This document shows positions 7,555 to 16,735 of a stretch of 37,946 bases of DNA, piece after piece (the first letter of the stretch is position 1; every line of letters starts with the position of its first letter). The DNA lies in the NCBI RefSeq assembly GCF_004912135.1, contig NZ_STGU01000021.1, positions 1 through 37,946 of the forward strand, read 5' to 3'. This DNA is from Rhizobium rosettiformans W3. GTDB lineage: Bacteria; Pseudomonadota; Alphaproteobacteria; Rhizobiales; Rhizobiaceae. The notes under the pieces were generated by a model, which worked only from the letters and a program-made list of their open reading frames with translations, made no database searches and was not told the origin of the DNA. A program made the position numbers and the translations under genes.

Positions 7555-8529
7555 ATGCTTAAGCTGATACTGATTTGCATTTCATCAATTCTCATCACGC
7601 TTGGCAGCGCATCCGCAAAGGACGTCGCGGGCGGCGAAGACTATCCTCTGGTCGGGCGATACGACGGCTCGGTCATGACGCTCTACAAGGTCTCAGACTA
7701 CGAAGAGCAGCGCATCCTTACCAAGCCGATCACCTCTGCTGATCGCAGGGCTACTGGCAAGCGCGTCAACGACAAGAACAGCGTCGCGGCGGCCGGGCGC
7801 TCGATCCGGATCCGCTACGAAGGACCCGAGGGCCGCTCACCGCTTGAGGTGGCCCGAAACTTCCAAAGCGAAATCAAGGCGAAGGGGTTCGAGCTTCTTT
7901 TCGAATGCAGGGGCGCCGATTGCTCCGATCTCGGCGGCTCCGAGCTCTACTTCGCGCTGCATGACGAGAGCCCGCTCGGCAATGGCGATATTCATTCCAA
8001 TCCAGGTTCTCAGATCTTCACGTCGGCGAAGCTCGCCCGCGCCGAAGGAGACGTCTATGCCACCATCTATGTCGGCGAATTCAAGAAGGCGCCGGAAGTG
8101 CTGATCGACGTGGTCGAGACGGCACCGATGGACACTGACAAGATCGTCTTTGTTGATGCCGCGCAGATGCAAAAGGACATTACCGCCTACGGGCGCGTCG
8201 CGCTTTACGGCATTCTCTTCGATTTCGACCAGGCAACCATCCGCCCGGATTCGCAGCCGACGCTGGATGAAATCGTGAAGTTCCTGGGGTCGAACCCGGA
8301 CGTGAAGGTCATCGTTGCCGGCCACACCGACTGGAAGGGCGGCTTCGACTATAGCATAGAGCTTTCGAAGCGCCGCGCTGATGCCGTGGTGTCTGCCCTG
8401 ACCGACCTCGGCATTTCCACGTCGCGGCTACGTGCCTTCGGTGCGGGGCCTGCAGCGCCCGTGGCGAGCAACGAGAGCGAGGCCGGGCGCGCCAAGAACC
8501 GACGCGTTGAACTCGTCAAGGCGGAGTGA
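7555..8529 (+). CDS. OmpA-family outer membrane protein
   Basis: A 324-aa secreted protein. A signal peptide is visible at residues 1-22 (LKLILICISSILITLGSASA). The middle part (about 25-195) has the look of DUF4892-type N-terminal domains: EDYPLVGRYDGSVMTLYKVSDYEEQRI and later GFELLFECRGADC with a Cys pair. The C-terminal OmpA/MotB peptidoglycan-binding domain spans about 210-322: YGILFDFDQATIRPDSQPTLDEIVKFL, then VIVAGHTDWKG and ELSKRRADAVVSAL, then RLRAFGAGPAAPVASNESEAGRAKNRRVEL. The diaminopimelate-binding Asp and Arg of that motif are retained. It likely tethers the outer membrane to peptidoglycan. ATG 7555 has GAGG 8 nt upstream. The N-terminal domain name is tentative. Confidence 0.85.
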   Translation: MLKLILICISSILITLGSASAKDVAGGEDYPLVGRYDGSVMTLYKVSDYEEQRILTKPITSADRRATGKRVNDKNSVAAAGRSIRIRYEGPEGRSPLEVARNFQSEIKAKGFELLFECRGADCSDLGGSELYFALHDESPLGNGDIHSNPGSQIFTSAKLARAEGDVYATIYVGEFKKAPEVLIDVVETAPMDTDKIVFVDAAQMQKDITAYGRVALYGILFDFDQATIRPDSQPTLDEIVKFLGSNPDVKVIVAGHTDWKGGFDYSIELSKRRADAVVSALTDLGISTSRLRAFGAGPAAPVASNESEAGRAKNRRVELVKAE

Positions 8530-8535
8530 GAAGTC

Positions 8536-9162
8536 TCAGCTCAAGCCCATGTAGCGGCCGGGCTTGTGGTTGATCGCGAGGATCAGGTTGGCGATGGCGG
8601 CCCCGAGCACCGAGAGCGCCAACCGATCGGCGGGAAGCACGAAGAAGGCGATTGCGAGGATTGTCAGGTCGACGCCGAGCTGAAAATAGCCAGCCCGCAG
8701 GCCTGTCTTTTCCTGCAGATACATCGCAAGAATATTGATGCCGCCGAGGCCGGTGCGGTGACGGAAGAGCATCAACAAGCCCGTGCCGATCAGTCCGCCA
8801 CCAATGATGGTGGCATAGAGCGGATCGAGATGGGAAAAATCGATCCACTGGCTGTTCAGCTTCGACAGGACGGAGACGAGCGCCACAGCCGTGAAGGTGC
8901 GGAGCGTGAAGGCCCAGCCCATGCGCTTCACCGCGAGGATGTAGAACGGCAGGTTGACGATGAAGAAGATGATGCCGAAGCCCCAGCCGCTGACATAGGA
9001 CAGAAGCAGCGCGAGGCCGGCACTCGAGCCGACCGTCAGCATCGTTTCGGTGTAGATCAACGTACCGAGCGATACGAACATCGTGCCCGAGATCATCGCA
9101 AGCACGTCTTCATAGAGGCGGTGGCGCTCGGCGCCCGCCTGGTTGACGGTTGTCGTGGTCAT
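8536..9162 (-). CDS. YitT-family integral membrane protein
   Basis: A 208-aa hydrophobic protein with about five to six membrane helices. Diagnostic features of the YitT (DUF161) family are an N-terminal helix pair around GTMFVSLGTLIYTETMLTVGSSAGLALLLSYVSG, then PFYILAVKRMG, and RHRTGLGGINILAMYLQEKTGLRAG, the conserved GG.N.....l....G stretch. Function is unknown for the family; transport is presumed. It converges with the OmpA-like gene (6-nt gap between stop codons) and starts 4 nt after the aminotransferase stop, so it is co-transcribed with that gene. Confidence 0.8.
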   Translation of the reverse strand: MTTTTVNQAGAERHRLYEDVLAMISGTMFVSLGTLIYTETMLTVGSSAGLALLLSYVSGWGFGIIFFIVNLPFYILAVKRMGWAFTLRTFTAVALVSVLSKLNSQWIDFSHLDPLYATIIGGGLIGTGLLMLFRHRTGLGGINILAMYLQEKTGLRAGYFQLGVDLTILAIAFFVLPADRLALSVLGAAIANLILAINHKPGRYMGLS

Positions 9163-9166
9163 GATT

Positions 9167-10339
9167 TCAGCCCAGAAGCGGTTTCAGGACACGGGCAACG
9201 CGCGGAATATCCTCGCTCTTCAGGCCCGCGATGTTGATGCGCCCGGACGTCGGCATATAGATGCCGTGTTCCTTGCGCAGCGACAGCACATCGGCCTCCT
9301 TGAGCGGCAGCAGCGAGAACATGCCCTGCTGATCGGCAATCTGGGGCGCGAGTTGCCAGCCATCGGAAAGCGCTGCGGCCAGTTCCCGGCGCAGACCGTT
9401 CAGACGATCGCGCATGCTGTTCAGCTCATCGATCCAGTCCTGGCGCAGGCTGTCTGTCGACAGGATCGTCCGGACGACCGCGGCCCCGTGGTCCGGCGGC
9501 ATGGAGTAGCTCGTGCGTGCCATCGTCACGAGGTTCGAGCGGGCAATATCGGCCTGTTCCTGGCTCTCTGCGACCGCGAAGATGGCACCGGTGCGTTCGC
9601 GATAAATGCCGAAGGATTTTGAGCAGGAGACGGCGATCAGGGCTTCGGGCGCGGCCGCAATGATCGTGCGCAGGCCGGCGACATCCTCCTCGATACCGGC
9701 ACCAAAACCCTGATAGGCGGAATCGATCAGGGGGACGAGACGGCGCTCTGCGATGACGGCAGCCAGTTCTTCCCATTGCGCCGATGTCAGGGTGGCGCCG
9801 GTGGGGTTGTGGCAGCTGGCATGGATCAGAACGGCATCGCCCCTGGGCGCGCTGCTCAATGCCTTCATCATGCTCGCAAAGCGCACGTCCTGGGTCGGCA
9901 CATCGAAGTACGGATATGTCTCGACGTTAAGACCGGTGGCGCCGAAGATGCCCGCATGGTTCGGCCAGCTCGGCACACCAAGATGCAGGCGACCACTGCC
10001 GGCGCGCGCGATCAGGTCGGACGCGAGGCGAAGCGCCCCGGAGCCGCCGGGCGTCTGGACGCCAGCTGCAAACTTGCCGTGGCCCTTGCCACCGACGAGG
10101 TCCCAGAGCAGTTCGAGGAATACGCGGTCGCCTTCCGGTGCGACATAGGACTTGCTGTCCTGCTTCTCCAAAAGCTCCCGCTCGGCGGCCTTCACCGAGC
10201 GCATGACCGGGGTGCGCCCGAGATCGTCGCGATAAACACCGACGCCGAGGTCAATCTTGTCCGCCCGATGATCGGCATTGTAGAGCCCGATCAAGGCGAG
10301 CAGCGGGTCATTGGGCTGTGAGGCGAGCTTTTCGAACAT
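9167..10339 (-). CDS. tyrB: Aromatic/aspartate aminotransferase (class I, PLP-dependent)
   Basis: A 390-aa fold-type I aminotransferase of the Asp/Tyr/aromatic subgroup Ia. It begins with IDLGVGVYRDDLGRTPVMRSVK, characteristic of AspC/TyrB. PLP-contacting residues are Asn178 in CHNPTG, Asp206 and Tyr209 in LIDSAYQGF, and the Schiff-base Lys241 in SCSKSFGIYRERTGAI. C-terminal GRINIAGL contains the carboxylate-binding Arg. It interconverts aromatic amino acids (or aspartate) and their 2-oxo acids using glutamate/2-oxoglutarate. The gene is divergent from an Lrp/AsnC regulator, a common arrangement in which the regulator responds to the amino acid handled. Choice of tyrB over aspC is an inference from that context and from family resemblance. 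Confidence 0.88.
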   Translation of the reverse strand: MFEKLASQPNDPLLALIGLYNADHRADKIDLGVGVYRDDLGRTPVMRSVKAAERELLEKQDSKSYVAPEGDRVFLELLWDLVGGKGHGKFAAGVQTPGGSGALRLASDLIARAGSGRLHLGVPSWPNHAGIFGATGLNVETYPYFDVPTQDVRFASMMKALSSAPRGDAVLIHASCHNPTGATLTSAQWEELAAVIAERRLVPLIDSAYQGFGAGIEEDVAGLRTIIAAAPEALIAVSCSKSFGIYRERTGAIFAVAESQEQADIARSNLVTMARTSYSMPPDHGAAVVRTILSTDSLRQDWIDELNSMRDRLNGLRRELAAALSDGWQLAPQIADQQGMFSLLPLKEADVLSLRKEHGIYMPTSGRINIAGLKSEDIPRVARVLKPLLG

Positions 10340-10389
10340 CGGAAACCTTCGGCGAAGAGCGATTGTGCAGATGGATCAGAGATATCAAC

Positions 10390-10416
10390 AAATCCGCGCA
10401 AAGTCTCTGCGGATTT
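10390..10416. promoter_or_regulatory. Inverted repeat between aminotransferase and Lrp-type regulator genes
   Basis: AAATCCGC (10390-10397) and GCGGATTT (10409-10416) form a perfect 8-bp dyad with an 11-nt spacer in the 169-bp divergent promoter region. The place and symmetry fit an operator for the adjacent Lrp/AsnC-type protein. Binding is inferred. Confidence 0.5.
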
Positions 10417-10508
10417 CGCGCGAGAGAGGAAGTCAACTTGACCCGTATTGCCAGATACCCGTCTCCGGCGATAGAAATTTGCGCCATGCCCGAGACGAGG
10501 GATCGCGA

Positions 10509-10979
10509 ATGGAAGCCGAACACGTCAACCTCGACAGGATCGATCGAAGGATCATCGCTTGCCTTCTGCAGGATGCGAGCCTGAACAATGCGGAACTTGC
10601 CGAACGCGTCGGCTTGACCGCAGCCCCGTTGTCGAGGCGTCTGGCGCGGATCTATTCCAGCGGCATCATCCGGCAAGCTGTCATCGTGGATGCACCTCGT
10701 GTCGGGCTCGGGCTGCAGGCCTTCGTGGAGATCACGCTGGACCGAACGACACCCCAGGTGGGCGAGCGCTTCATCGATCATGTGGGCAAGCTTGCCGAGG
10801 TCACCGAGATCCATGCGGTGGCGGGCGACTTCGATTTTCTGCTGAAGGTCTCGGTCAAGGACATGGCCGACTTCAAGCGGCTCATCTGGCAGGAGTTCGA
10901 CAGGTTGGCCGAGATCAAGACCATCCGATCGACCATGGTGTTCGATAGCCCCAAGATCTCATACGGTTATCTGCCCTGA
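10509..10979 (+). CDS. Lrp/AsnC-family transcriptional regulator
   Basis: A 156-aa protein, the usual Lrp size. ATG 10509 (MEAEHVNLDRIDRRII) is preferred over upstream starts because the family begins with L D..D..IL and a GAGGG site precedes it. The winged HTH spans about residues 9-60 (LDRIDRRIIACLLQDASLNNAELAERVGLTAAPLSRRLARIYSSGII). The RAM effector domain follows from about 68: GLGLQAFVEITLD, EVTEIHAVAGDFDFLLKVSVKDM and IKTIRSTMVFDSPK. It probably senses an amino acid and regulates the divergent aromatic aminotransferase and itself. Ligand not identifiable. Confidence 0.9.
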   Translation: MEAEHVNLDRIDRRIIACLLQDASLNNAELAERVGLTAAPLSRRLARIYSSGIIRQAVIVDAPRVGLGLQAFVEITLDRTTPQVGERFIDHVGKLAEVTEIHAVAGDFDFLLKVSVKDMADFKRLIWQEFDRLAEIKTIRSTMVFDSPKISYGYLP

Positions 10980-11120
10980 ACAACCGCAACAGCTGTCGCG
11001 ATATTTTCCAAGTTTCGCATATTTCGCACCGTTTTTGCTGATCTGTTAAGAGATGTCGTCCCATTGTCGGCGCGTGACGGCTGCAGTTTCCGCCGTCCTC
11101 GATATTCGGTAGCTCCAGCG

Positions 11121-12896
11121 ATGCAATCCAACCTCGCGCCTTCAAATCCAGGCCAGCGTCTCGGCTATTCCACATGTCCCGCCACGGCGGTGACGATGGA
11201 TGGCATGCTCGGCCATCTGCATCCTGCGGGCGGAACGACCGGCGTCGTGCTCTGCCAGCCCTGGGGCTTCGATGCGCTGTGCACGGTGAAATTTCACAGG
11301 CTCATTGCCGAAGATCTGGCGCGGCGGGGATACCCGGTGATCCGGTTCGACTATCCCGGCGAGGGCGATTCACTGCCCGTCAAGAATGGCGCGGCTTTCG
11401 ACACCTGGGTCGAGGGCGCAGTGCGCGCGGCTCGGGAACTCCGCGAGCGCACCGGATGCACCCGGATCCTCTATTATGGCATGGGCATCGGCGCCGCGGT
11501 TGCGCTGCGTGCCGGCCAGCGGGATGAAGGGCTGGCGGGCTACGTTCTCGCAGCGCCCGCGCTGAATGGGCGACGCTACCTCCGTGAGGTCGCGCTGAGA
11601 GAGAAGGTCATCGAAGACGGTATCGGTATCGATTTCGGCTATCCGGCCGGCTCAACCGTCTTGGCTTCCTTCATCATGGATCCGGCTTTGGCAGCCGACA
11701 TGAAATCGGTTTCCGTCTCTATCGAGACAATTCCAGCCGGTTTGCCGACGCTTGTCCTGGCGCGGCCGGAAAACGGGACCGATCGGGAACTGGCCGACCA
11801 GCTCGAGCGCTCTGGCGCCTTTGTGCACATGACCGACTTCATCGGCTATGGCACGATGCTCGACGGCGTCTTGACATCGCCGATGCCGACGTCCCTGATC
11901 GATACGATCGGAGACTGGTTCCGTCAGACCATTGCGGTGGACGAAGCGTCACAAACTTCCAGGAGCGACGCTCCGGAGCCTGCGGTACTGTCCGCCGGCG
12001 CCTTTACTGAACAAGTCGAGGTTATCGACTCGCGCTTGTTCGGCATTTTCTGCGCGCCAAACTCCGAGATCCCGAAGGCCGTCATCATCTTTCTGAACAT
12101 GGCCTATGCGCCGCATATCGGCTGGGGCGGGTTGTGGGTGGATACGGCGCGGCGTCTGGCGCAGCGGGGCATTGCGACGCTCAGAGTTGATCTCTCGAAT
12201 ATCGGGGAGAGCCCCGCAAGACCCGAGGGGGAGCTGCAGGTCGTCTATTCCAGCGAGCAGCTCAGCGACGTGCATGCCGTCATCCGCCATGTCCGGTCAC
12301 GCAACGCTTGCCCGATCCTCCTGGCAGGCATTTGCAGTGGGGCGCATTCGGCTCTGTACGCGGCTGCCGACAATCCTGATGTCGGCGGCATTATCTCGAT
12401 CAATCAGCTCCGCCTCGTTCTCGATCCGGATGAGGATGTGGACACGCTTCTGATGGCTGGCGCACGACCGCTGAGCGACTACAAGCGCCGTGCCTTCAGC
12501 CTCGGCACCTATAAGAGGGTGCTGTCCGGCGAGGTGGATATCCCTAAAGCGGCGAAGAATATTGCAGGCCATGCCAAGGACCGCGTCTCACGGCAGATAT
12601 CGCCCTATCTCGGCGGGCTCACCAAACTCGGACGAATGCGCGGACAGCTGTTTGGGCTCTTGCGGAAACTGGAGGCAAGAAAGGTGCCTGTCACCTTCCT
12701 CTCCTGCCGTACCGACGGCAGTCTGGAGCAGCAACGCCTTTACTTCGGCAAATCGCTGGCAGGCCACAGCGCCTTTCCAGGCCTGAAGCATATCCTGCTG
12801 GAGAATACCGATCATACGCTAAGCCCGCCTGCAGTCAGGCAGCAGCTGATCGAGATCCTCGAAGACACAGTCCATCAGGTGACCCGTCAGAACTGA
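11121..12896 (+). CDS. Two-domain alpha/beta hydrolase with non-standard nucleophile elbows
   Basis: A 591-aa protein from ATG 11121; the frame is open to TTG 11064, but that N-terminus has no family look. It contains two consecutive alpha/beta-hydrolase domains of the serine-aminopeptidase-like (S33) type, about residues 1-275 and 300-590. Each has the oxyanion region (GVVLCQPWGFDALC in the first, KAVIIFLNMAYAPHIGWGG in the second) and the strand with RFDYPGEGDS or RVDLSNIGES. The nucleophile elbow of domain 1 is G120-M-G-I-G, so Gly stands where Ser should be, and no clear catalytic His follows. In domain 2 the elbow is G403-I-C-S-G, with Cys as candidate nucleophile, an Asp in RTDGS and a His in TDHTLS. 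Domain 1 is therefore probably non-catalytic. Substrate unknown. It converges with the dpp operon. Confidence 0.8.
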   Translation: MQSNLAPSNPGQRLGYSTCPATAVTMDGMLGHLHPAGGTTGVVLCQPWGFDALCTVKFHRLIAEDLARRGYPVIRFDYPGEGDSLPVKNGAAFDTWVEGAVRAARELRERTGCTRILYYGMGIGAAVALRAGQRDEGLAGYVLAAPALNGRRYLREVALREKVIEDGIGIDFGYPAGSTVLASFIMDPALAADMKSVSVSIETIPAGLPTLVLARPENGTDRELADQLERSGAFVHMTDFIGYGTMLDGVLTSPMPTSLIDTIGDWFRQTIAVDEASQTSRSDAPEPAVLSAGAFTEQVEVIDSRLFGIFCAPNSEIPKAVIIFLNMAYAPHIGWGGLWVDTARRLAQRGIATLRVDLSNIGESPARPEGELQVVYSSEQLSDVHAVIRHVRSRNACPILLAGICSGAHSALYAAADNPDVGGIISINQLRLVLDPDEDVDTLLMAGARPLSDYKRRAFSLGTYKRVLSGEVDIPKAAKNIAGHAKDRVSRQISPYLGGLTKLGRMRGQLFGLLRKLEARKVPVTFLSCRTDGSLEQQRLYFGKSLAGHSAFPGLKHILLENTDHTLSPPAVRQQLIEILEDTVHQVTRQN

Positions 12897-12900
12897 CCGC

Positions 12901-12932
12901 GAGAGGAAGCGCGCTCAAAGGCGCTCCCTCTC
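12901..12932. terminator. Bidirectional hairpin between hydrolase gene and dppF
   Basis: GAGAGGAAGCGC (12901-12912) and GCGCTCCCTCTC (12921-12932) pair over 12 positions with one mismatch, loop of 8 nt, between two convergent genes (stops at 12896 and 12945). There is no strong T-run on either strand, so it is only a probable terminator. Confidence 0.5.
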
Positions 12933-12944
12933 TCAAACCATAAC

Positions 12945-13792
<848 letters not shown>

Positions 13793-13796
<4 letters not shown>

Positions 13797-14641
13797 GCTG
13801 CACCTCCCGTTTCAGCGGCGGCCAGGAAGTCGGAGACCGTGGTCAGGCGGTCGCCGGTGGCATTTTCCGGAAGGGCGGAAAGCAGCGCGCGGGTATAGGG
13901 GTTCTTCGGGCTTTCGAAGAGCGAGAGCACGTCGGCCTCCTCCATCTTCTTGCCCTTGTACTGGACGATGACCCGGTCCGCGGTCTCGGCGACCACGCCC
14001 ATGTCATGGGTGATCATGATGAGGCCCATGCCGGTCTCGGCCTGAAGCTGCATCAGGAGATCGAGGATCTGCTTCTGGATCGTCACGTCGAGTGCCGTGG
14101 TGGGCTCGTCGGCGATCAGGAGCTTCGGATTGCAGGCAATTGCGATCGCGATCATCACGCGCTGGCACTGACCGCCCGACATCTGGTGCGGGAAGTGATT
14201 GAGCCGCTCGGCAGGATCCGGCAGGCCGACCAGCTTGAAGAGTTCGATCGCGCGCTCGCGACGTTCCTTCGCTCCAAGGCCCATGTGCAGGCGCAGGACT
14301 TCCTCGATCTGGAAACCGACGGTGAAGCACGGGTTGAGGCTGGCGACGGGCTCCTGGAAGATCATCGCGACGTCCTTGCCGATCAGCTTGCGGCGTTCGG
14401 CCGCCGAGATCTTCTGGATGTCACGCCCCTGGAACTCCATCTTGTCGGCGGTGATCTTGGCCGTCCAGGGCAGCAAGCCCATGACGGCGAGCATGGCGAC
14501 CGACTTGCCGGAGCCGCTTTCGCCCACGATCGCAAGCACTTCACCCGGTTCGACCGACAGCGAAACGCCGTCTACGGCCTTGAACCAACCATTGGCCGTC
14601 TCGAACTGGACGGTGAGGTTCTGAATATCGAGAAGCGCCAT
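13793..14641 (-). CDS. dppD: Dipeptide/oligopeptide ABC transporter ATP-binding protein
   Basis: A 282-aa ABC ATPase. ATG 14641 (MALLDIQNLTVQF) lies 2 nt after the dppC stop; the longer open frame upstream is inside dppC and is rejected. Walker A is GESGSGKSVAML, the Q-loop is AMIFQEPVASLNPCFTVGFQI, the signature is MSGGQCQRVMIAIAI, Walker B is LLIADEPTTALD and the H-loop is ITHDMGVVAETADRVIVQY. The tail NPYTRALLSALP is typical of DppD/OppD; the usual Cys-rich Fe-S-like cluster of some relatives is not seen. Works with DppF as heterodimeric motor. Confidence 0.92.
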
Positions 14642-14643
14642 GA

Positions 14644-15552
14644 TCAGGACCTCTTCAACTTGGGATCGAGCGCATCGCGCAGGCCGTCGCCCATCAGGTT
14701 GATGGCGAGAACGGTGATCAGGATGGCAAGACCCGGGAAGGTGACGACCCACCAGGCGCGCAGAATGAACTCGCGGGCTTCGGCGAGCATCGTGCCCCAT
14801 TCGGGGGCCGGCGGCTGGGCGCCCATGCCGAGGAAGCCGAGCGCGGCTGCGTCGAGGATCGCGTTAGAGAAGGACAGCGTCGCCTGGACGATCAGCGGCG
14901 CCATGCAGTTCGGCAGGATCGTCTTGAACATCAGGCGAAGCGGGCTTGCACCGGCAAGACGTGCGGCCGTGACGTAGTCGCGTGTCTTCTCCGTCATGAC
15001 AGCAGCACGCGTCAGGCGGACGAAGTGCGGCTGCAGGACGAGTGCGATGGCGATCATCCCGTTGGTGAGGCCGGGCCCGAGAATAGCAACGAGAACCAGG
15101 GCAAGCAGCAGCGACGGGAAGGCCAGGATGATGTCCATCAGGCGCATAATCGCGGTGTCGAGCCAGCCACCGTAATAGCCGGCGATGACGCCGATGATGA
15201 TGCCCGTCGTCAGCGACAGCGTGGTGACGAAGACGCCGATGAAGAGCGAGTACTGCGAGCCGTAAATCAGGCGCGAGAGAATGTCGCGTCCGACCGGATC
15301 GGTACCCAGCGGATAGCTCCAGTTACCACCTTCCAACCAGGCCGGCGGCAGCAGCACCGCTTCGCGATACTGCTCGAAGGGCGAGTGCGGGGCGATGACA
15401 CCGGCGAAGACGGCGATAAAGACGAGGGCGAGGAAGACCACGAGGCCGATGACGGCGCCGCGGTTCTCGGAGAAGTAGAACCAGAATTCGGCCAGCATCT
15501 GGCGGCGCATCTGCGCGCTTGAAACCGGCTGGCTGGATGTTGTCTCTGCCAT
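14644..15552 (-). CDS. dppC: Dipeptide/oligopeptide ABC transporter permease
   Basis: A 302-aa inner-membrane protein of the DppC/OppC type. It has an N-terminal cytoplasmic segment and a first membrane helix (GAVIGLVVFLALVFIAVFAGVIAPHSPFEQ), then the periplasmic motif YPLGTDPVGRDILSRLIYGSQYSL that defines DppC. The EAA loop, which contacts the ATPase, is RDYVTAARLAGASPLRLMFKTILPNCMAPL. Five to six helices are expected. It forms the channel with DppB. It starts 14 nt after dppB ends, with ATG 15552. Confidence 0.92.
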   Translation of the reverse strand: MAETTSSQPVSSAQMRRQMLAEFWFYFSENRGAVIGLVVFLALVFIAVFAGVIAPHSPFEQYREAVLLPPAWLEGGNWSYPLGTDPVGRDILSRLIYGSQYSLFIGVFVTTLSLTTGIIIGVIAGYYGGWLDTAIMRLMDIILAFPSLLLALVLVAILGPGLTNGMIAIALVLQPHFVRLTRAAVMTEKTRDYVTAARLAGASPLRLMFKTILPNCMAPLIVQATLSFSNAILDAAALGFLGMGAQPPAPEWGTMLAEAREFILRAWWVVTFPGLAILITVLAINLMGDGLRDALDPKLKRS

Positions 15553-15566
15553 GGGATTTTATCCTT

Positions 15567-16571
15567 CTAGTGGCGGATGCGCGGGTTGATCAGGCCGTAG
15601 AGCAGGTCGACGATCAGGTTCACGACCATGATGATGCCGGCGATCAGGAGGAGACCTCCCTGGATGACCGGGTAGTCACGGCGGAACACGCTGTCGACCA
15701 TCCACTTGCCGATGCCCGGCCAGGAGAAGATGGTTTCGGTGAGGATCGCGCCTGCCAGCATGACGCCGATCTGCAGACCGATCGTGGTGATGACCGGGAT
15801 CATGGCATTGCGCAGCGCGTGCAGGCTGACGACGCGGAACGGCGACAGACCCTTGGCGCGCGCCGTGCGGATGTAATCCTCCGACAGCACTTCCAGCATG
15901 GCCGAGCGCGTCTGACGGGCGATGACGGCGAGCGGAATGGTCGCCAGCACGATCGACGGCAGGATCAGGTGGCTGACGGCAGACAGAAACGCACCCTTCT
16001 GGCCCGAAAGCAGGCTGTCGATCAGCATGAAGCCGGTCACCGGCGGGAAGAAGAACATCAGCGAGATGCGCCCCGAAACCGGGGTCCATTGCAGGATGCC
16101 GGAGAAGAGGATGATCAGCAGCAGGCCCCACCAGAAGATCGGCATAGAGTAGCCGACCAGAGCGATGCCCATCATGGTCTGGTCGAAGAAGGAGCCGCGC
16201 TTGATGGCTGCGATGATGCCGGCCGGAACGCCGATCGCCACGGCGATCAGGATCGCACAGAGCGAGAGTTCAACGGTCGCGGGAAACAGCGCGAAAAACT
16301 GGTCGATGATCGGGCTCTTGGAGACGATCGAGGTGCCGAAGTCACCGGTCAGAACGCCGCCGAGATAGTCGAAATACTGAACCACCACCGGGCGGTCGAG
16401 GCCGAGCTGGGCGCTGATCTGCGCATGACGCTCGGGCGACATGACGCGCTCGCCCGAAAGCAGCGCGACCGGGTCACCGGGGAGAAGCCGGATGAAGGCG
16501 AAGGCAATGATCGAGACACCGATGAAGGTCGGGATCAAGACGGCGAGCCGTCGCAGGAGAAAGCCAAACAT
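15567..16571 (-). CDS. dppB: Dipeptide/oligopeptide ABC transporter permease
   Basis: A 334-aa inner-membrane protein of the DppB/OppB type. It begins with FLLRRLAVLIPTFIGVSIIAFAFIRLLPGDPV, the signature start of this family, and carries the EAA loop EDYIRTARAKGLSPFRVVSLHALRNAMIPVIT and the end motif DYPVIQGGLLLIAGIIMVVNLIVDLLYGLINPRIR. About six helices. Together with DppC it forms the peptide channel. It is separated from dppA by 164 bp that hold a strong hairpin, so its expression is probably lower than that of dppA. Confidence 0.93.
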   Translation of the reverse strand: MFGFLLRRLAVLIPTFIGVSIIAFAFIRLLPGDPVALLSGERVMSPERHAQISAQLGLDRPVVVQYFDYLGGVLTGDFGTSIVSKSPIIDQFFALFPATVELSLCAILIAVAIGVPAGIIAAIKRGSFFDQTMMGIALVGYSMPIFWWGLLLIILFSGILQWTPVSGRISLMFFFPPVTGFMLIDSLLSGQKGAFLSAVSHLILPSIVLATIPLAVIARQTRSAMLEVLSEDYIRTARAKGLSPFRVVSLHALRNAMIPVITTIGLQIGVMLAGAILTETIFSWPGIGKWMVDSVFRRDYPVIQGGLLLIAGIIMVVNLIVDLLYGLINPRIRH

Positions 16572-16691
16572 GTGTGAGACCTGTTGTTTCTAAGGAGGTC
16601 GAACCGCGGCCCCATGGCCGTCCCAGTTACCCGAACCGCTTCCGCTGAGCCTTCGAGCATGACGCGAGAACGATCCCGCATCAACGACAAA

Positions 16692-16717
16692 CGCCGCGGG
16701 CACAATGGCCCGCGGCG
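16692..16717 (-). other. Intercistronic hairpin between dppA and dppB
   Basis: CGCCGCGGGC and GCCCGCGGCG make a perfect 10-bp GC-rich stem with a 6-nt loop, 18 nt after the dppA stop on the transcribed strand. It is followed by only a short T stretch (GTTTG), so it could be a leaky terminator or a 3'-end stabiliser that keeps dppA mRNA more abundant than dppBCDF. The layout matches the hairpin after the iron binding-protein gene at 5554-5577. Confidence 0.65.
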
Positions 16718-16735
16718 AAAGGATGACAGTTCCGA

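Noticed and set aside
16591..16599. Perfect TAAGGAGGT-like Shine-Dalgarno on the plus strand between dppA and dppB
   Set aside because: The plus-strand frame near it has no family look and lies antisense to the dpp operon. On the transcribed minus strand it reads as an anti-Shine-Dalgarno, which could be chance.
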